Below are positions 17,406 through 26,729 of a DNA stretch of 64,000 bases, piece by piece. The first letter of the stretch is position 1, and the number at the start of each line of letters is the position of its first letter. This DNA is from Panacagrimonas sp965216805 (lineage in GTDB: Bacteria; Pseudomonadota; Gammaproteobacteria; Nevskiales; Nevskiaceae). Location of the stretch: contig NZ_CBDCGN010000002.1 in the NCBI RefSeq assembly GCF_965216805.1, forward strand, positions 2,666,001 through 2,730,000. Direction: 5' to 3'. The position numbers were made by a program, and so were the translations under genes. Under the pieces are notes generated by a model. That model was not told where the DNA came from, did no database searches, and saw only the letters and a program-made list of their open reading frames with translations.

Positions 17406-18052
17406 GCGTGACCGTCCGCGAACAGCCGCGTAGGTGGGACATGTGAGCGCACGGTCGGTACAGCGCTCCTGCGCTGCAGCAGATGGTCCAGATCCGCCGG
17501 CAGGTCGATATCCAGCGCCAGTTCGTCGATCTGCACTACACAGCTCCTGAGCTTGGCCGCCTGCGCAGCAGCGAGATGGCGCTGGCAGCTGTCTGCGCCA
17601 AAACAAGGCGCGATCGCATCGGGAGGTGAGCACAGCAGCGCATTGGTGCCGACCCTGCACCGATCCGGCGCGATGACCACCTCATGTCCCTTCCCCGCCT
17701 CGATCATCGCCTCGACCGCACGCGGCGCGATCAGGGGCAGATCTCCCGCCACCATCAGCAGGCGGTCAAGGTTTCGGCGCTGCAACTGCGCGATGGCCGC
17801 GGCAAAGGCCTGCGCGGTACCGGCGTCGCACGGCTCGCGCAGGATCATCGCATCGAAGCCCTGCGCGAAGCGCGCCACTTCCTCGCTGGCGGTGACCACC
17901 GCGACCTGCGAAATACCCGATGTCTCCTGCAACGTCGTCAACACCCGCCGGGCCAGCTCGAAGAACAGCGCGCGTCGCTGCTCCGGCGACAGCGCCTGAG
18001 CCAATCGAGACTTGGCGGTATCCGGCGACTTCAGCGGCACGATGGCCCACAT
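17402..18052 (-). CDS. cofC: 2-phospho-L-lactate (or PEP/3-phosphoglycerate) guanylyltransferase CofC
   Basis: Activates the three-carbon phosphate that CofD attaches to FO. It is 216 residues, with MWAIVPLKSPDTAKSRLA (nucleotide-binding start), VAGDLPLIAP, APDRCRVGTNALL and LDIDLPADLDHLL. Family members use 2-phospholactate (archaea), phosphoenolpyruvate (actinobacteria) or 3-phosphoglycerate (Paraburkholderia); I cannot tell which from sequence alone. It starts 4 bases after the gnd stop and overlaps cofGH by 4. Confidence 0.95.
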   Translation of the reverse strand: MWAIVPLKSPDTAKSRLAQALSPEQRRALFFELARRVLTTLQETSGISQVAVVTASEEVARFAQGFDAMILREPCDAGTAQAFAAAIAQLQRRNLDRLLMVAGDLPLIAPRAVEAMIEAGKGHEVVIAPDRCRVGTNALLCSPPDAIAPCFGADSCQRHLAAAQAAKLRSCVVQIDELALDIDLPADLDHLLQRRSAVPTVRSHVPPTRLFADGHA

Positions 18053-18056
18053 GCGC

Positions 18057-19034
18057 TCAGCCCTTGCTCTCGACGTGACCGCCGAACTTGTAGCGCATCG
18101 CTGACAGGACCTTCTCGGCGAAGGTGTGGTCCTGGCGCGAACGAAAGCGCGCGTAGAGCGCCGCTGTGAGCACTTCGGCCGGCACGGCTTCCTCGATCGC
18201 CGCCTGCACCGTCCAGCGGCCCTCGCCGGAGTCCTCGACGACGCCATCGAACCTCGACAGGGTCGGATTCTCGGCCAGCGCCTCGGCGGTCAGGTCCAGC
18301 AGCCACGACGACACCACGCTGCCACGACGCCACACTTCGGCGATGTCGGCAAGGTTCAGATCGTAGCGGCGGTTCTCGGGAATGCTGGCTTTCGACACGT
18401 TGCGCAGGATGTCGAAGCCTTCGGCGATCGCCTGCATCATGCCGTACTCGATGCCGTTGTGAATCATCTTGACGAAGTGGCCGGCACCCGCCGCACCGCA
18501 ATACAGATAACCCTGCTCGGCGCGCGCATCGAGGCCCTCGCGACTCCCCGTTGCAGGGATGTCGCCGCGACCGGGCGCCAGCGCCTTGAAGATCGGATCC
18601 AGCCGCTCGAACGCGGGCCGGTCACCGCCGATCATCATGCAATAGCCGCGCTCCAGGCCATGGACGCCGCCACTGGTACCGACATCGAGATAGCGGATGC
18701 CACGCGCGGCGAGTTGTTCGGCGCGGCGCACGTCATCGTGAAAATGGCTGTTGCCGCCGTCGATCAGCGTGTCGCCCGCCTGCAGGCGCTGGGCCATCGC
18801 CTGCACGTGGGCCTCGGTGGTCGGTCCATGCGGCAGCATCAGCCACACCGCGCGGGGTGCGACGAGCGCAGCGACAAAGTCATCGAGATCGGTCGCGCCG
18901 GTGGCCCCCTCGCTGGCGATCCGGCTCACCGCGGCGGCATCGATGTCGAACACCACCGCGTCGTGACCGGCGCGCATCAGACGCCGCACGATATTGGCGC
19001 CCATGCGTCCCAGACCGATCATGCCGAGCTGCAT
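18057..19034 (-). CDS. gnd: 6-phosphogluconate dehydrogenase, short decarboxylating type
   Basis: Oxidises 6-phosphogluconate to ribulose-5-phosphate and CO2. The 325-residue length is that of the short GndA/YqeC type. The Rossmann start is MQLGMIGLGRMGANIVRRL; VFDID with Asp at the end of the second strand suggests NAD rather than NADP. IDGGNSHFHDD and HFVKMIHNGIEYGMMQA are the substrate and catalytic segments. AGGAGG sits just before the start. It follows pgl after 85 bases and leads directly into cofC, linking sugar oxidation with F420 synthesis. Confidence 0.95.
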   Translation of the reverse strand: MQLGMIGLGRMGANIVRRLMRAGHDAVVFDIDAAAVSRIASEGATGATDLDDFVAALVAPRAVWLMLPHGPTTEAHVQAMAQRLQAGDTLIDGGNSHFHDDVRRAEQLAARGIRYLDVGTSGGVHGLERGYCMMIGGDRPAFERLDPIFKALAPGRGDIPATGSREGLDARAEQGYLYCGAAGAGHFVKMIHNGIEYGMMQAIAEGFDILRNVSKASIPENRRYDLNLADIAEVWRRGSVVSSWLLDLTAEALAENPTLSRFDGVVEDSGEGRWTVQAAIEEAVPAEVLTAALYARFRSRQDHTFAEKVLSAMRYKFGGHVESKG

Positions 19035-19119
19035 TACCGCTCTCCTCCTGTGCTGGTCGTGGTGAGCATTATGGGTAGGGCTTTCGTCTGACGTGCTGGC
19101 ATCGTGTTGCAAGCGCGGT

Positions 19120-19841
<722 letters not shown>

Positions 19842-19845
<4 letters not shown>

Positions 19846-20852
19846 CTGAACGCCTTGCGCAGCCGCGGACCCAGTTGCTCGCCGAACAGCCTGAGGAAAC
19901 GCGCCTGATCCGGTCCGGGGGCATGAAAGACCAGGTGATTGAAACCGAGCTCGACATAGGCACGGACCTTGTCGACGACTTGATCGGCGTCGTCGCTGAC
20001 GATCCAGCGCGAGGCCGCACGCTCGATCGGCAGTGCGTCGGCCAGTTGCTCCATCTCGCAGGGATCCTCGACGTTCATCTTTTCTTCCGGCGACAGCGAC
20101 AACGGTGCCCAGAAGCGGGTGTCGTCGCGGGCGCGGGTGCGATCAGTGTCGAACGACAGCTTGATCTCGATCATGCGATCGATTCCGTCGTGCGGCTTGC
20201 CCGCTTTGGCCAGGCCCGCCTCGACATTCGGCAGCAGGGTGTCGGTGTAGAGCGTCCATGGCTTGCCGCTGGTGCAGATGAAACCTTGCGCGTGCTCGCC
20301 CGCGAGCCGGGCCATGTAGGGTCCGGCGCCGGCGATGTAGATCGGCACCGGTGTTTGCGGCCGGTCGTAGATGGTGGCCCTGTGGGTCTTGTAGAACTTG
20401 CCGTCATAGCTCAGGCGTTCCTCGCGCCAAAGTCGGCGGATCAGATCGACGGCTTCCTTGAATCTCGCTGTGCGTTCCGACTGCTCCGGCCAGGCCATGC
20501 CGCTGGAAGGCACTTCGTTGAGCGACTCGCCGGTACCGATGCCGAGCACCACGCGCTCCGGAAACAGCACGCCGAGCGTGCCGAAGGCCTGCGCCACGAT
20601 CGAGGGGTGATAGCGGAAGGTCGGCGTCAGCACGCTGGTGCCGATCAGCACCCGCGACGTGGCGGCGCCCAGCGCGCCCAGCCAGGCCAGCGAGAACGGG
20701 GCGTGTCCGCCGGCGTGCCGCCAGGGCTGGAAGTGATCGCTGATCCATACCGAGTCGAATCCAGCAGCTTCTGCCTGCACCGCGTAGTCGAGCAGCGCCC
20801 GCGGACCGAACTGTTCGGCCGACGCCTTGTAGCCCAGCTTCAGGAATGTCAT
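19842..20852 (-). CDS. fgd: F420-dependent glucose-6-phosphate dehydrogenase
   Basis: Oxidises glucose-6-phosphate while reducing F420 to F420H2. With the ATG at 20852 the protein is 336 residues, the same as Mycobacterium FGD1. The FGD1 active-site residues are kept: Asp39, His40 and Trp44 in SDHFQPW, Glu109 in GTGES, and the phosphate-binding Lys197, Lys258 and Arg282 (FGD1 Lys198, Lys259, Arg283, shifted by a one-residue gap). The start LKLGYKASAEQF also matches. Long identical segments suggest transfer from an actinobacterial-type source. It heads the fgd-pgl pair. Confidence 0.95.
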
Positions 20853-20928
20853 CGGAAGCGCGTGCGCCCGGAGTCGCGCGCACACCGCGTTGGCGGACTG
20901 AAACAGGCTTGAACTGGCTGCACCGGCA

Positions 20929-21900
20929 TCACCCGTTCAGCATCCTGGCGAAGGCTTCTAGTTCGCGCGGAATGTCCGGCCCCGCAGGCTGAAACGCGAT
21001 TTCCGTCGCGCCCTTTTCCTCCAGCGCCGCCATCCGTTCGCGCCAGGCCTCGCGGCTCATCGACATGTGGTTGCGCGCCAGCAGATCGCCGCTGATGTAG
21101 GGCCGGTCGCGATCGTTGACCCCCACCAAGTGGCCGTCGTGCATCGCCAGGTGTCGCCTGGTCTCGGGCACGGCGTCGTAGAGCTTCTTCCACTCCTCTC
21201 CACCCGGAATCTGATCGAGCATGCGGTGTTCAAGAAAGTAATGGAGCAACACGCTGCCGCCGTGTCCTGCCGCCGCCATCGCGCGTGCCGAGTCGGGTGA
21301 TTCGCCGGGTTCCAGCACGGTGCCGAACAGCAGCACCACGCTCCAGTCAAATCCGGGCAAGGGTTCGAACACGCCGAACACGCCCTGCCCCAGTTCCTTG
21401 GCCGTAGCGGCGCCCTTGGGTCCGCCGGCAGCAATCACGAATGGCACCTCGATGGGCCGCCGCGCGCCGTAGCCTTCCCACTGCAGCATCCGCGTTATGG
21501 CGCCTTCCCACTCGACATCCTCGCCGCGCAACAGGCCGCGCAGCGCGACGATGTACTCCGACACGAAGCGCCAGGTCAGGGGGCGCTGGCCCATGCTCAC
21601 ACGCGCCGTGAAGCCTGACCCGATACCGACCACGACGCGATCCTGGCCCGCGGCCGACACCAGGGTCGCAATCGCCGCCGCCGTCACCATCGGATGACGC
21701 AGATGCGGCACCAGCACGCCGGTACCCAGCGAGATTCTTCGCGTGCGATCCGCCGCACGGCAGAGCTGCACCCAGACATCCGGGTACAGCGCCGGTGAAT
21801 CGTAGAACCAGGCCCGCTCGTAGCCGAGTTCCTCGGCGATGCGCGCATGCTCCGGGCTGTGTTCGGACGTTGCAAATGCACAAGCCAGCTTCAGTGCCAT
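20929..21900 (-). CDS. LLM-class (luciferase-like) F420/flavin-dependent oxidoreductase
   Basis: TIM-barrel oxidoreductase of the bacterial luciferase-like superfamily, 323 residues. Marks include MALKLACAFATSEHSPEHAR, ISLGTGVLVPHLRHPMVTAAAIATL, VVVGIGSGF and FVIAAGGPKG, resembling the methylene-tetrahydromethanopterin reductase branch. Substrate unknown. GAGGAGA precedes the start. It lies 76 bases upstream of fgd in the same direction, so it may share its transcript. F420 use is inferred from family and context. Confidence 0.85.
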   Translation of the reverse strand: MALKLACAFATSEHSPEHARIAEELGYERAWFYDSPALYPDVWVQLCRAADRTRRISLGTGVLVPHLRHPMVTAAAIATLVSAAGQDRVVVGIGSGFTARVSMGQRPLTWRFVSEYIVALRGLLRGEDVEWEGAITRMLQWEGYGARRPIEVPFVIAAGGPKGAATAKELGQGVFGVFEPLPGFDWSVVLLFGTVLEPGESPDSARAMAAAGHGGSVLLHYFLEHRMLDQIPGGEEWKKLYDAVPETRRHLAMHDGHLVGVNDRDRPYISGDLLARNHMSMSREAWRERMAALEEKGATEIAFQPAGPDIPRELEAFARMLNG

Positions 21901-22061
21901 GGCATGTCTCCTCTTTGGTGGCGGACCAGCCGGTCATTTGCCGGCGCGGCTTTCGAGTGTCGCGCCGACTCGGGACAAGGCCTATTCGGGCACACACCCT
22001 AGGGCGTTGCGAAGCGCCTGCTGCCCGACGCAAGTCGCGGTTGAGGTTCGATCCCAGCGAC

Positions 22062-23711
22062 TCATGCGGCCGACGCCCGCCGCTGTGCCACAAAACAGCT
22101 GCGCTCGCGGGCGGCGGCATCGCAATGTTCGACGTACAGCGGAAAGCCGCCGAGAAACAGGGGCACTTCGCGCGGCTTGCCCGGCACATTGCCACCGACA
22201 AAGTAGTTGTTGCCCTGGGTGAACAAGGTCGACTCCGCGATGGAATTGTGCAGCGCAGTCCACTCGGCCACCGCTTCGGCGGTGGCCTCCACCAGATCAT
22301 CGGCGTTCTCGCGGCCGTCGAGGAAGCGTTCGATCTGGTGGAATTGATACTGCGCGTTGAGCATCGGGTTATAGAACAGGGAGCCAGGTCCCGCGACCCA
22401 GAACAGGTTCGGATACCCGTGCGTCATCATGCCGAGAAAGGTGCGAACGCCATGCGCCCATTCGTCGACCAGCCGGCGCCCACCACGGCCGCGGATGTCG
22501 ATGCGCGAGAACGCGCCGGTGCCGAAGTCGAAGCCGGTCGCGAAGATGATGACGTCCAGCGGAATCTCGCGCTCGCCGACCACGATGCCGCCGGCGGTGA
22601 AGCGGCGGATGGGTTCGGCACGCAGGTCGACGAGTTCCACGTTGGGCCGTTCCATCGCCTCGCAGTAGCCGGTGTCGCCCGCCAGGCGCTTGGTCAGTGC
22701 CGGTTCCTCCGCACGCGGCGTGAGCAATTCGGCAATCCTCGGATCGGAGACGCGGCTGCGGATCTTTTCCTTGAAGAACGCCTCCAGCGTGCGGTTGGCC
22801 GCCGGGTCGGTCAGCAGATCGGTGAAGGTGTAGTAGAAGCACAGCCCGCCGGAAGCCCAGCAATCCTCGTAGATGCGACGGCGCTCCTCATTGCTGACTT
22901 CCAGCGCCGAGCGCGTCACCGGCGGCGCCGGACGCGAGTGCAGGTGGGTGAATCCAATCGCCGAGACGCGTTCGGCTTCCCGTGTCGGCGCGTAGTCGGC
23001 TTTGATCTCGCGCGTTCGTTGCGCATCGGCCGGATGGTTGCGCAGCGGCACGGTGTAGACCGCGGTGCGCTGTAACACGCTCAGGTGCGCGGCCTGCTTC
23101 GCCACGATCGGCGTGATCTGCACCCCGGAGGCGCCCGTGCCGATCAGGCCGACGCGCTTGCCGGTGAAGTCGACCGGCTCCTTGGGCCAGCTCGAGCTGC
23201 GCAGTTGCAGTCCCTTGAAGTCATCCAGGCCTTCGAACTGCGGCCGGTAGGGTTGCGAGTAGGTCCCGGTGGCCATGATCAGCGTCCCGGCCCGAACCGT
23301 TTCGCCGCGGTCGGTGCTCAGCGTCCAGCAATGGCCGACATCGTCGAAGTGCGCCGATTCCACGCGCGTGCCGAACGTGAAGTGCGACCGCAGCCCGAAG
23401 CGGTCGCAGACGTGGTTGAGGTAACGCTCGACCTCGGGCTGCGAAGGATAGCGCTCGCTCCAGGTCCACTCCTGCTGCAGCTCCTCGGAAAACGAGTACG
23501 AGTACTCGAAGCCCTCGATATCGACCCGGCAGCCGGGGTACCGATTCCAGTACCACGCACCACCGACACTCGATCCGGCCTCGAACGCACGCACGCGCCA
23601 GCCGCGTTGCAGCGCGCGATGCACGGCATGGATGCCGGACACCCCCGCGCCCACCACCACCAGGTCAAGAAGCTTCTGCCCCCGTGATTCCGGTTGTGCG
23701 TCTGTCGTCAT
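22062..23711 (-). CDS. Flavin-binding monooxygenase, Baeyer-Villiger-like with altered fingerprint
   Basis: FAD/NADPH monooxygenase-like protein (549 residues). The first Rossmann motif is VVVGAGVSGIHAV, followed by SVGGAWYWNRYPGCRVD, typical of Baeyer-Villiger enzymes, and the second Rossmann motif GLIGTGASGVQ. The fingerprint F-x-G-x3-H-x3-W-P reads F165-K-G-L-Q-L-Arg171-S-S-S-W175-P176, so the conserved His is Arg. FATGFDFGTG lies in the C-terminal part. GAGGAGA precedes the ATG. It sits among three LLM genes, suggesting a catabolic or modifying cluster for a ketone or similar substrate, which is inference. Confidence 0.88.
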   Translation of the reverse strand: MTTDAQPESRGQKLLDLVVVGAGVSGIHAVHRALQRGWRVRAFEAGSSVGGAWYWNRYPGCRVDIEGFEYSYSFSEELQQEWTWSERYPSQPEVERYLNHVCDRFGLRSHFTFGTRVESAHFDDVGHCWTLSTDRGETVRAGTLIMATGTYSQPYRPQFEGLDDFKGLQLRSSSWPKEPVDFTGKRVGLIGTGASGVQITPIVAKQAAHLSVLQRTAVYTVPLRNHPADAQRTREIKADYAPTREAERVSAIGFTHLHSRPAPPVTRSALEVSNEERRRIYEDCWASGGLCFYYTFTDLLTDPAANRTLEAFFKEKIRSRVSDPRIAELLTPRAEEPALTKRLAGDTGYCEAMERPNVELVDLRAEPIRRFTAGGIVVGEREIPLDVIIFATGFDFGTGAFSRIDIRGRGGRRLVDEWAHGVRTFLGMMTHGYPNLFWVAGPGSLFYNPMLNAQYQFHQIERFLDGRENADDLVEATAEAVAEWTALHNSIAESTLFTQGNNYFVGGNVPGKPREVPLFLGGFPLYVEHCDAAARERSCFVAQRRASAA

Positions 23712-23768
23712 GATTTTTCTCCTCGGCCGAGTCTTGCGGTCAGAGCAAACCGTGATCCGGCCGTCGAC

Positions 23769-24791
23769 TCACTTCGTCTGGAAGCTGGGCATCACTTCCC
23801 TGGCAAACAGTTCCAGCGCGCGTGTAGTCTTGGCCGGATCGGCGCCCGGCATCTGCGTGCCCATGACGAAGTGCGTGCAGTCGTACTCGCCGCGGAACTT
23901 CTCCAGCTTGCGTGCGACCTGGTCCGGCGTCCCGATCATCATGCCTTCGGCATAGGGTGAATGGCGGATCTGGTCGGGCGGCGGAATCTGGCTCATCGCC
24001 GCATCGCCTTCGGCATCATTGGCCTCGGAGAGCCACACGCCGTAGAGCCTGAGCATGTGGTGCATATGGGGCGCGACTTCCGCCCAGGCCTGATCTTCGG
24101 TCGGCGCGGTATAGACCATGCGCAGTTGCGCGACGTTGAAGTCCTTCGGATCGCGACCTGCTTCCTTCAGTGCCTTGCGGTAGAACGGTGCCGGGTCCGG
24201 TCCGAGGGTCGCCATCAGGTGAAAGCCCATGCGCGCGGCGCGGGCGGTAGCCTTCTCGGCGCGGCAGCCGACCCAGATCGGCGGGCAGGGCTGCTGCACC
24301 GGCCGCGGATGGATCGTCATGTCCTGAACCTGGGTGAAGCGGCCGTCGAAGCTGACGCGCTCCTGCGTCATCAGCTTGTGGACCAGGTCGATGCCCTCCG
24401 CCATCCGCGGCGCGCGTTCCTTGCGCGGAATCTTCAATTGCTCGAATTCACCGGCGCGATAACCCTGCCCCACACCCAGGTCGAAGCGGCCGTTCGACAG
24501 GATATCGATGCTGGTGACGTCTTCGGCCAGCCGCACCGGGTTGTGGAACGGCATCAGCAACACGAAGGTGCCGATGCGGATGCGTTGGGTGCGGGCCGCA
24601 ATGGCGGCGGCCACGGGCAATGTCGCCGGGTTGTAGCCATCCTCGACGAAGTGATGTTCGGTGAGCCAGCAGTTGTCGAAACCCAGCTGTTCCATCCGCA
24701 CGATCATGTCGAGCTGCGACTGGTAGAACTGCGGATACGGCTTGCGCCACGGCTCCGGGTTGCGGAAGTCGAACATCACACCCATCTTCAT
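23769..24791 (-). CDS. LLM-class F420/flavin-dependent oxidoreductase
   Basis: Luciferase-like TIM barrel of 340 residues: MKMGVMFDFRNPEPWRKPYP, CWLTEHHF, IRIGTFVLLMPFHNPVRLAED, RFDLGVGQGY and PPIWVGC. The TEHHF segment is typical of the alkanal monooxygenase-like branch, so FMN use is possible too. AGGAGA lies seven bases before the chosen ATG. It precedes the monooxygenase gene by 57 bases in the same orientation. Substrate unknown. Confidence 0.85.
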   Translation of the reverse strand: MKMGVMFDFRNPEPWRKPYPQFYQSQLDMIVRMEQLGFDNCWLTEHHFVEDGYNPATLPVAAAIAARTQRIRIGTFVLLMPFHNPVRLAEDVTSIDILSNGRFDLGVGQGYRAGEFEQLKIPRKERAPRMAEGIDLVHKLMTQERVSFDGRFTQVQDMTIHPRPVQQPCPPIWVGCRAEKATARAARMGFHLMATLGPDPAPFYRKALKEAGRDPKDFNVAQLRMVYTAPTEDQAWAEVAPHMHHMLRLYGVWLSEANDAEGDAAMSQIPPPDQIRHSPYAEGMMIGTPDQVARKLEKFRGEYDCTHFVMGTQMPGADPAKTTRALELFAREVMPSFQTK

Positions 24792-24979
24792 CGCGACTCT
24801 CCTGGTCGTTGCGCTGCCCTGTTTCACATGGCGCAGCTCGTCCCTGCCGAACTCGAAGCTGGAACGATTCGGGAGCTCGATCCTACTTCAGGCACCGCGC
24901 GGCCAGAGCACGATAGGTGGATGCCCTCGGTGTATCGCGTGCCGATTATGTTTGCGCTCCGCCAACGGCCAGCACTGCG

Positions 24980-26002
24980 TCATTGCGGGTGCAGGGCCCG
25001 CTTGATCGCCATCACCGGCCGGTGCGCGTCGCACACGGTGCCGGCATCGGCACCGCCGACATTCAGATAGATGACTTCGTCGATCACCCCTTCGTACGCG
25101 CGCAGGCGCTGCGCGCATTGCGTGGGCGGACCGGCGAAGGCCAGGCGGTCAGCGACGGCATCATCGATTTGATCGATCGCCGCTTGCGTGTTGCCGCCGG
25201 GAACGAACTTGAGGCAGGCGTCAGCGGCTTTCGAGAACCCTTGCTCGCGGAGCAAAAAATCGTAGTAGGGATGCGGAATCGGATCGAAGAAACTGCAGAT
25301 CGCTGCCTTGATCGTGGCACGGGCGCGGTCCAAATCTTCATCGACCGCGACCAGACCGCCCATCGGGAAGTAAAGCTCGGCGGGGTCGCGGTCGGCGGCT
25401 GACGCTGCGGCAGCCGCAACCGGCTTGATGACCTCGCGAACGTACTCCGGCGACAGCAGCACCCCCATGGCGACGCCGTCCGCCACCGAGGCGGCGACCT
25501 TGACCATCTTCGGGCCAATGGCGGCGAGCCACACCGGGATGCCGGCTCGCACAGGACTTACCCGAGGCTCCCACTGCATGCGATGAATCCTGCCCTCGTA
25601 ACCCACCTTGCCGCCGAGAGGCGCATGCACGATCTTGCGCAGCAGCTCGGTGTACTCGCGCATCTTGGTGAGGGGGCGATCGGTCTCCAGCCCCTGGAAC
25701 AGCTGATTGATGTGGCGGTTTCCCGGCCCGACGCCAAGGATCAAGCGCCCACCGGACAACTCGTCCAGATCGATTGCACTCAGGCCAGTCACGAATGGGG
25801 TGTGCCCGTATGCATTCAGGATGTAGGGGTCCAGCGTGATCATTTTCGTGGCGGCCGCGATTGCCGCCAGTGGGACGAAGGCGCTTCGATAGGCTTCGAC
25901 GCAATACACCGAGTCCATGCCTTCGGCTTCCGCCACGCAGGCCGTCTCGACGATCTGGGCGAGCGGCACCCCGCCTCCCACGAACAGCAATCCCTGGCGC
26001 AT
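24980..26002 (-). CDS. LLM-class F420-dependent oxidoreductase, Mer-like
   Basis: Luciferase-like protein of 340 residues resembling methylene-tetrahydromethanopterin reductase (Mer): MRQGLLFVGGGVPLAQIVE, ILNAYGHTPFVTGLSAIDLDELS, LILGVGPGN and PVWLAAIGPKMVKVAASVADG. It starts at the ATG at 26002, after GGAGAG; the longer open frame upstream to 26251 has no family similarity. It is first of the minus-strand series of LLM, LLM, monooxygenase, LLM and fgd. Next gene 188 bases downstream. Substrate unknown. Confidence 0.85.
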   Translation of the reverse strand: MRQGLLFVGGGVPLAQIVETACVAEAEGMDSVYCVEAYRSAFVPLAAIAAATKMITLDPYILNAYGHTPFVTGLSAIDLDELSGGRLILGVGPGNRHINQLFQGLETDRPLTKMREYTELLRKIVHAPLGGKVGYEGRIHRMQWEPRVSPVRAGIPVWLAAIGPKMVKVAASVADGVAMGVLLSPEYVREVIKPVAAAAASAADRDPAELYFPMGGLVAVDEDLDRARATIKAAICSFFDPIPHPYYDFLLREQGFSKAADACLKFVPGGNTQAAIDQIDDAVADRLAFAGPPTQCAQRLRAYEGVIDEVIYLNVGGADAGTVCDAHRPVMAIKRALHPQ

Positions 26003-26207
26003 GTTGCTCTCCAGCTCCGCAAGCGTGGTCGCCGTGTACCGCTCTGGTCCCTCCTTGTCAAAACGCCGCTGCGCTGGCGCGGCGGCGTTAGAAACCGTCC
26101 GACGATGACTGGCGGTGTCGCGGTCAGGCTGTGCAGCGCTTGTGCGCACTACTGTTTCGATTCCAGGGGGCGTACCCTCCGGCTGACTGATCGAACCGAG
26201 AATCGAA
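26003..26207. promoter_or_regulatory. Divergent intergenic region, LLM gene / second ddn-like gene
   Basis: A 205-base gap between a minus-strand LLM gene and a plus-strand Ddn-like gene. It should hold promoters for both directions and possibly an operator. I could not identify a convincing -35/-10 pair or palindrome by eye, so this entry marks the location only. Confidence 0.35.
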
Positions 26208-26708
26208 ATGGACGACGAAAAATTTTCGATGGGCGACAATCCGGCCCTCAACGACGTGCACGAAAAGCTCAGTCAGCATCAACTGCCTGACTGGATTACC
26301 GAGCATCTGCAGCGCTACCGCAACGACCCCGTCGAGGGTCATTGGTGGGACGCCCGCGCTTTCGGTGGCGACGAGAGAACGCCCACCCTGCTACTCACCA
26401 CCCGCGGCCGCAAGACCGGCCGCATGCTGGTGATGCCGCTGATCTACGGCGTCGACGGCGACCGGTACATCCTGATCGGCTCGAAGGGCGGCGCACCCGA
26501 ACATCCGGCCTGGTACTTGAACATGGTTGCCGATCCGGTGGTCGACCTGCAGGTCTCAAACGACTGCTTCAAGGCGCGCGCCCGCACCGCAAAAGGCGCC
26601 GAGCGCCAGCGCCTGTTCGACATGATGACGAAGATCTATCCGCCCTTCCCTGCCTATCAGGAACGCACCGAGCGCGAGTTGCCGGTGGTCGTGCTGGAAC
26701 GCATCTGA
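26208..26708 (+). CDS. Second Ddn-type deazaflavin-dependent nitroreductase-family protein
   Basis: Close paralogue (166 residues) of the protein at 12721-13215, sharing WDARAFGG, TPTLLLTTRGRKTGR, PLIYG, GSKGGAPE and the C-terminal ELPVVVLER pattern. Predicted to use F420H2 for reduction of a quinone, nitro compound or similar acceptor. It marks the right end of the F420 island and runs tail-to-tail with the photolyase gene, 21 bases away. The duplication suggests two substrates or conditions; that is inference. Confidence 0.9.
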   Translation: MDDEKFSMGDNPALNDVHEKLSQHQLPDWITEHLQRYRNDPVEGHWWDARAFGGDERTPTLLLTTRGRKTGRMLVMPLIYGVDGDRYILIGSKGGAPEHPAWYLNMVADPVVDLQVSNDCFKARARTAKGAERQRLFDMMTKIYPPFPAYQERTERELPVVVLERI

Positions 26709-26729
26709 CCGCCCGATTCTGCTGCGACT

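Noticed and set aside
14673..17411. Plus-strand open frame of 912 codons
   Set aside because: Antisense shadow of the clear cofGH gene, which has both radical-SAM motifs in the other strand.
26003..26251. N-terminal extension of the LLM protein at 24980-26002
   Set aside because: The upstream 83 codons have no family similarity and overlap the second Ddn gene; a good Shine-Dalgarno sequence supports the start at 26002.
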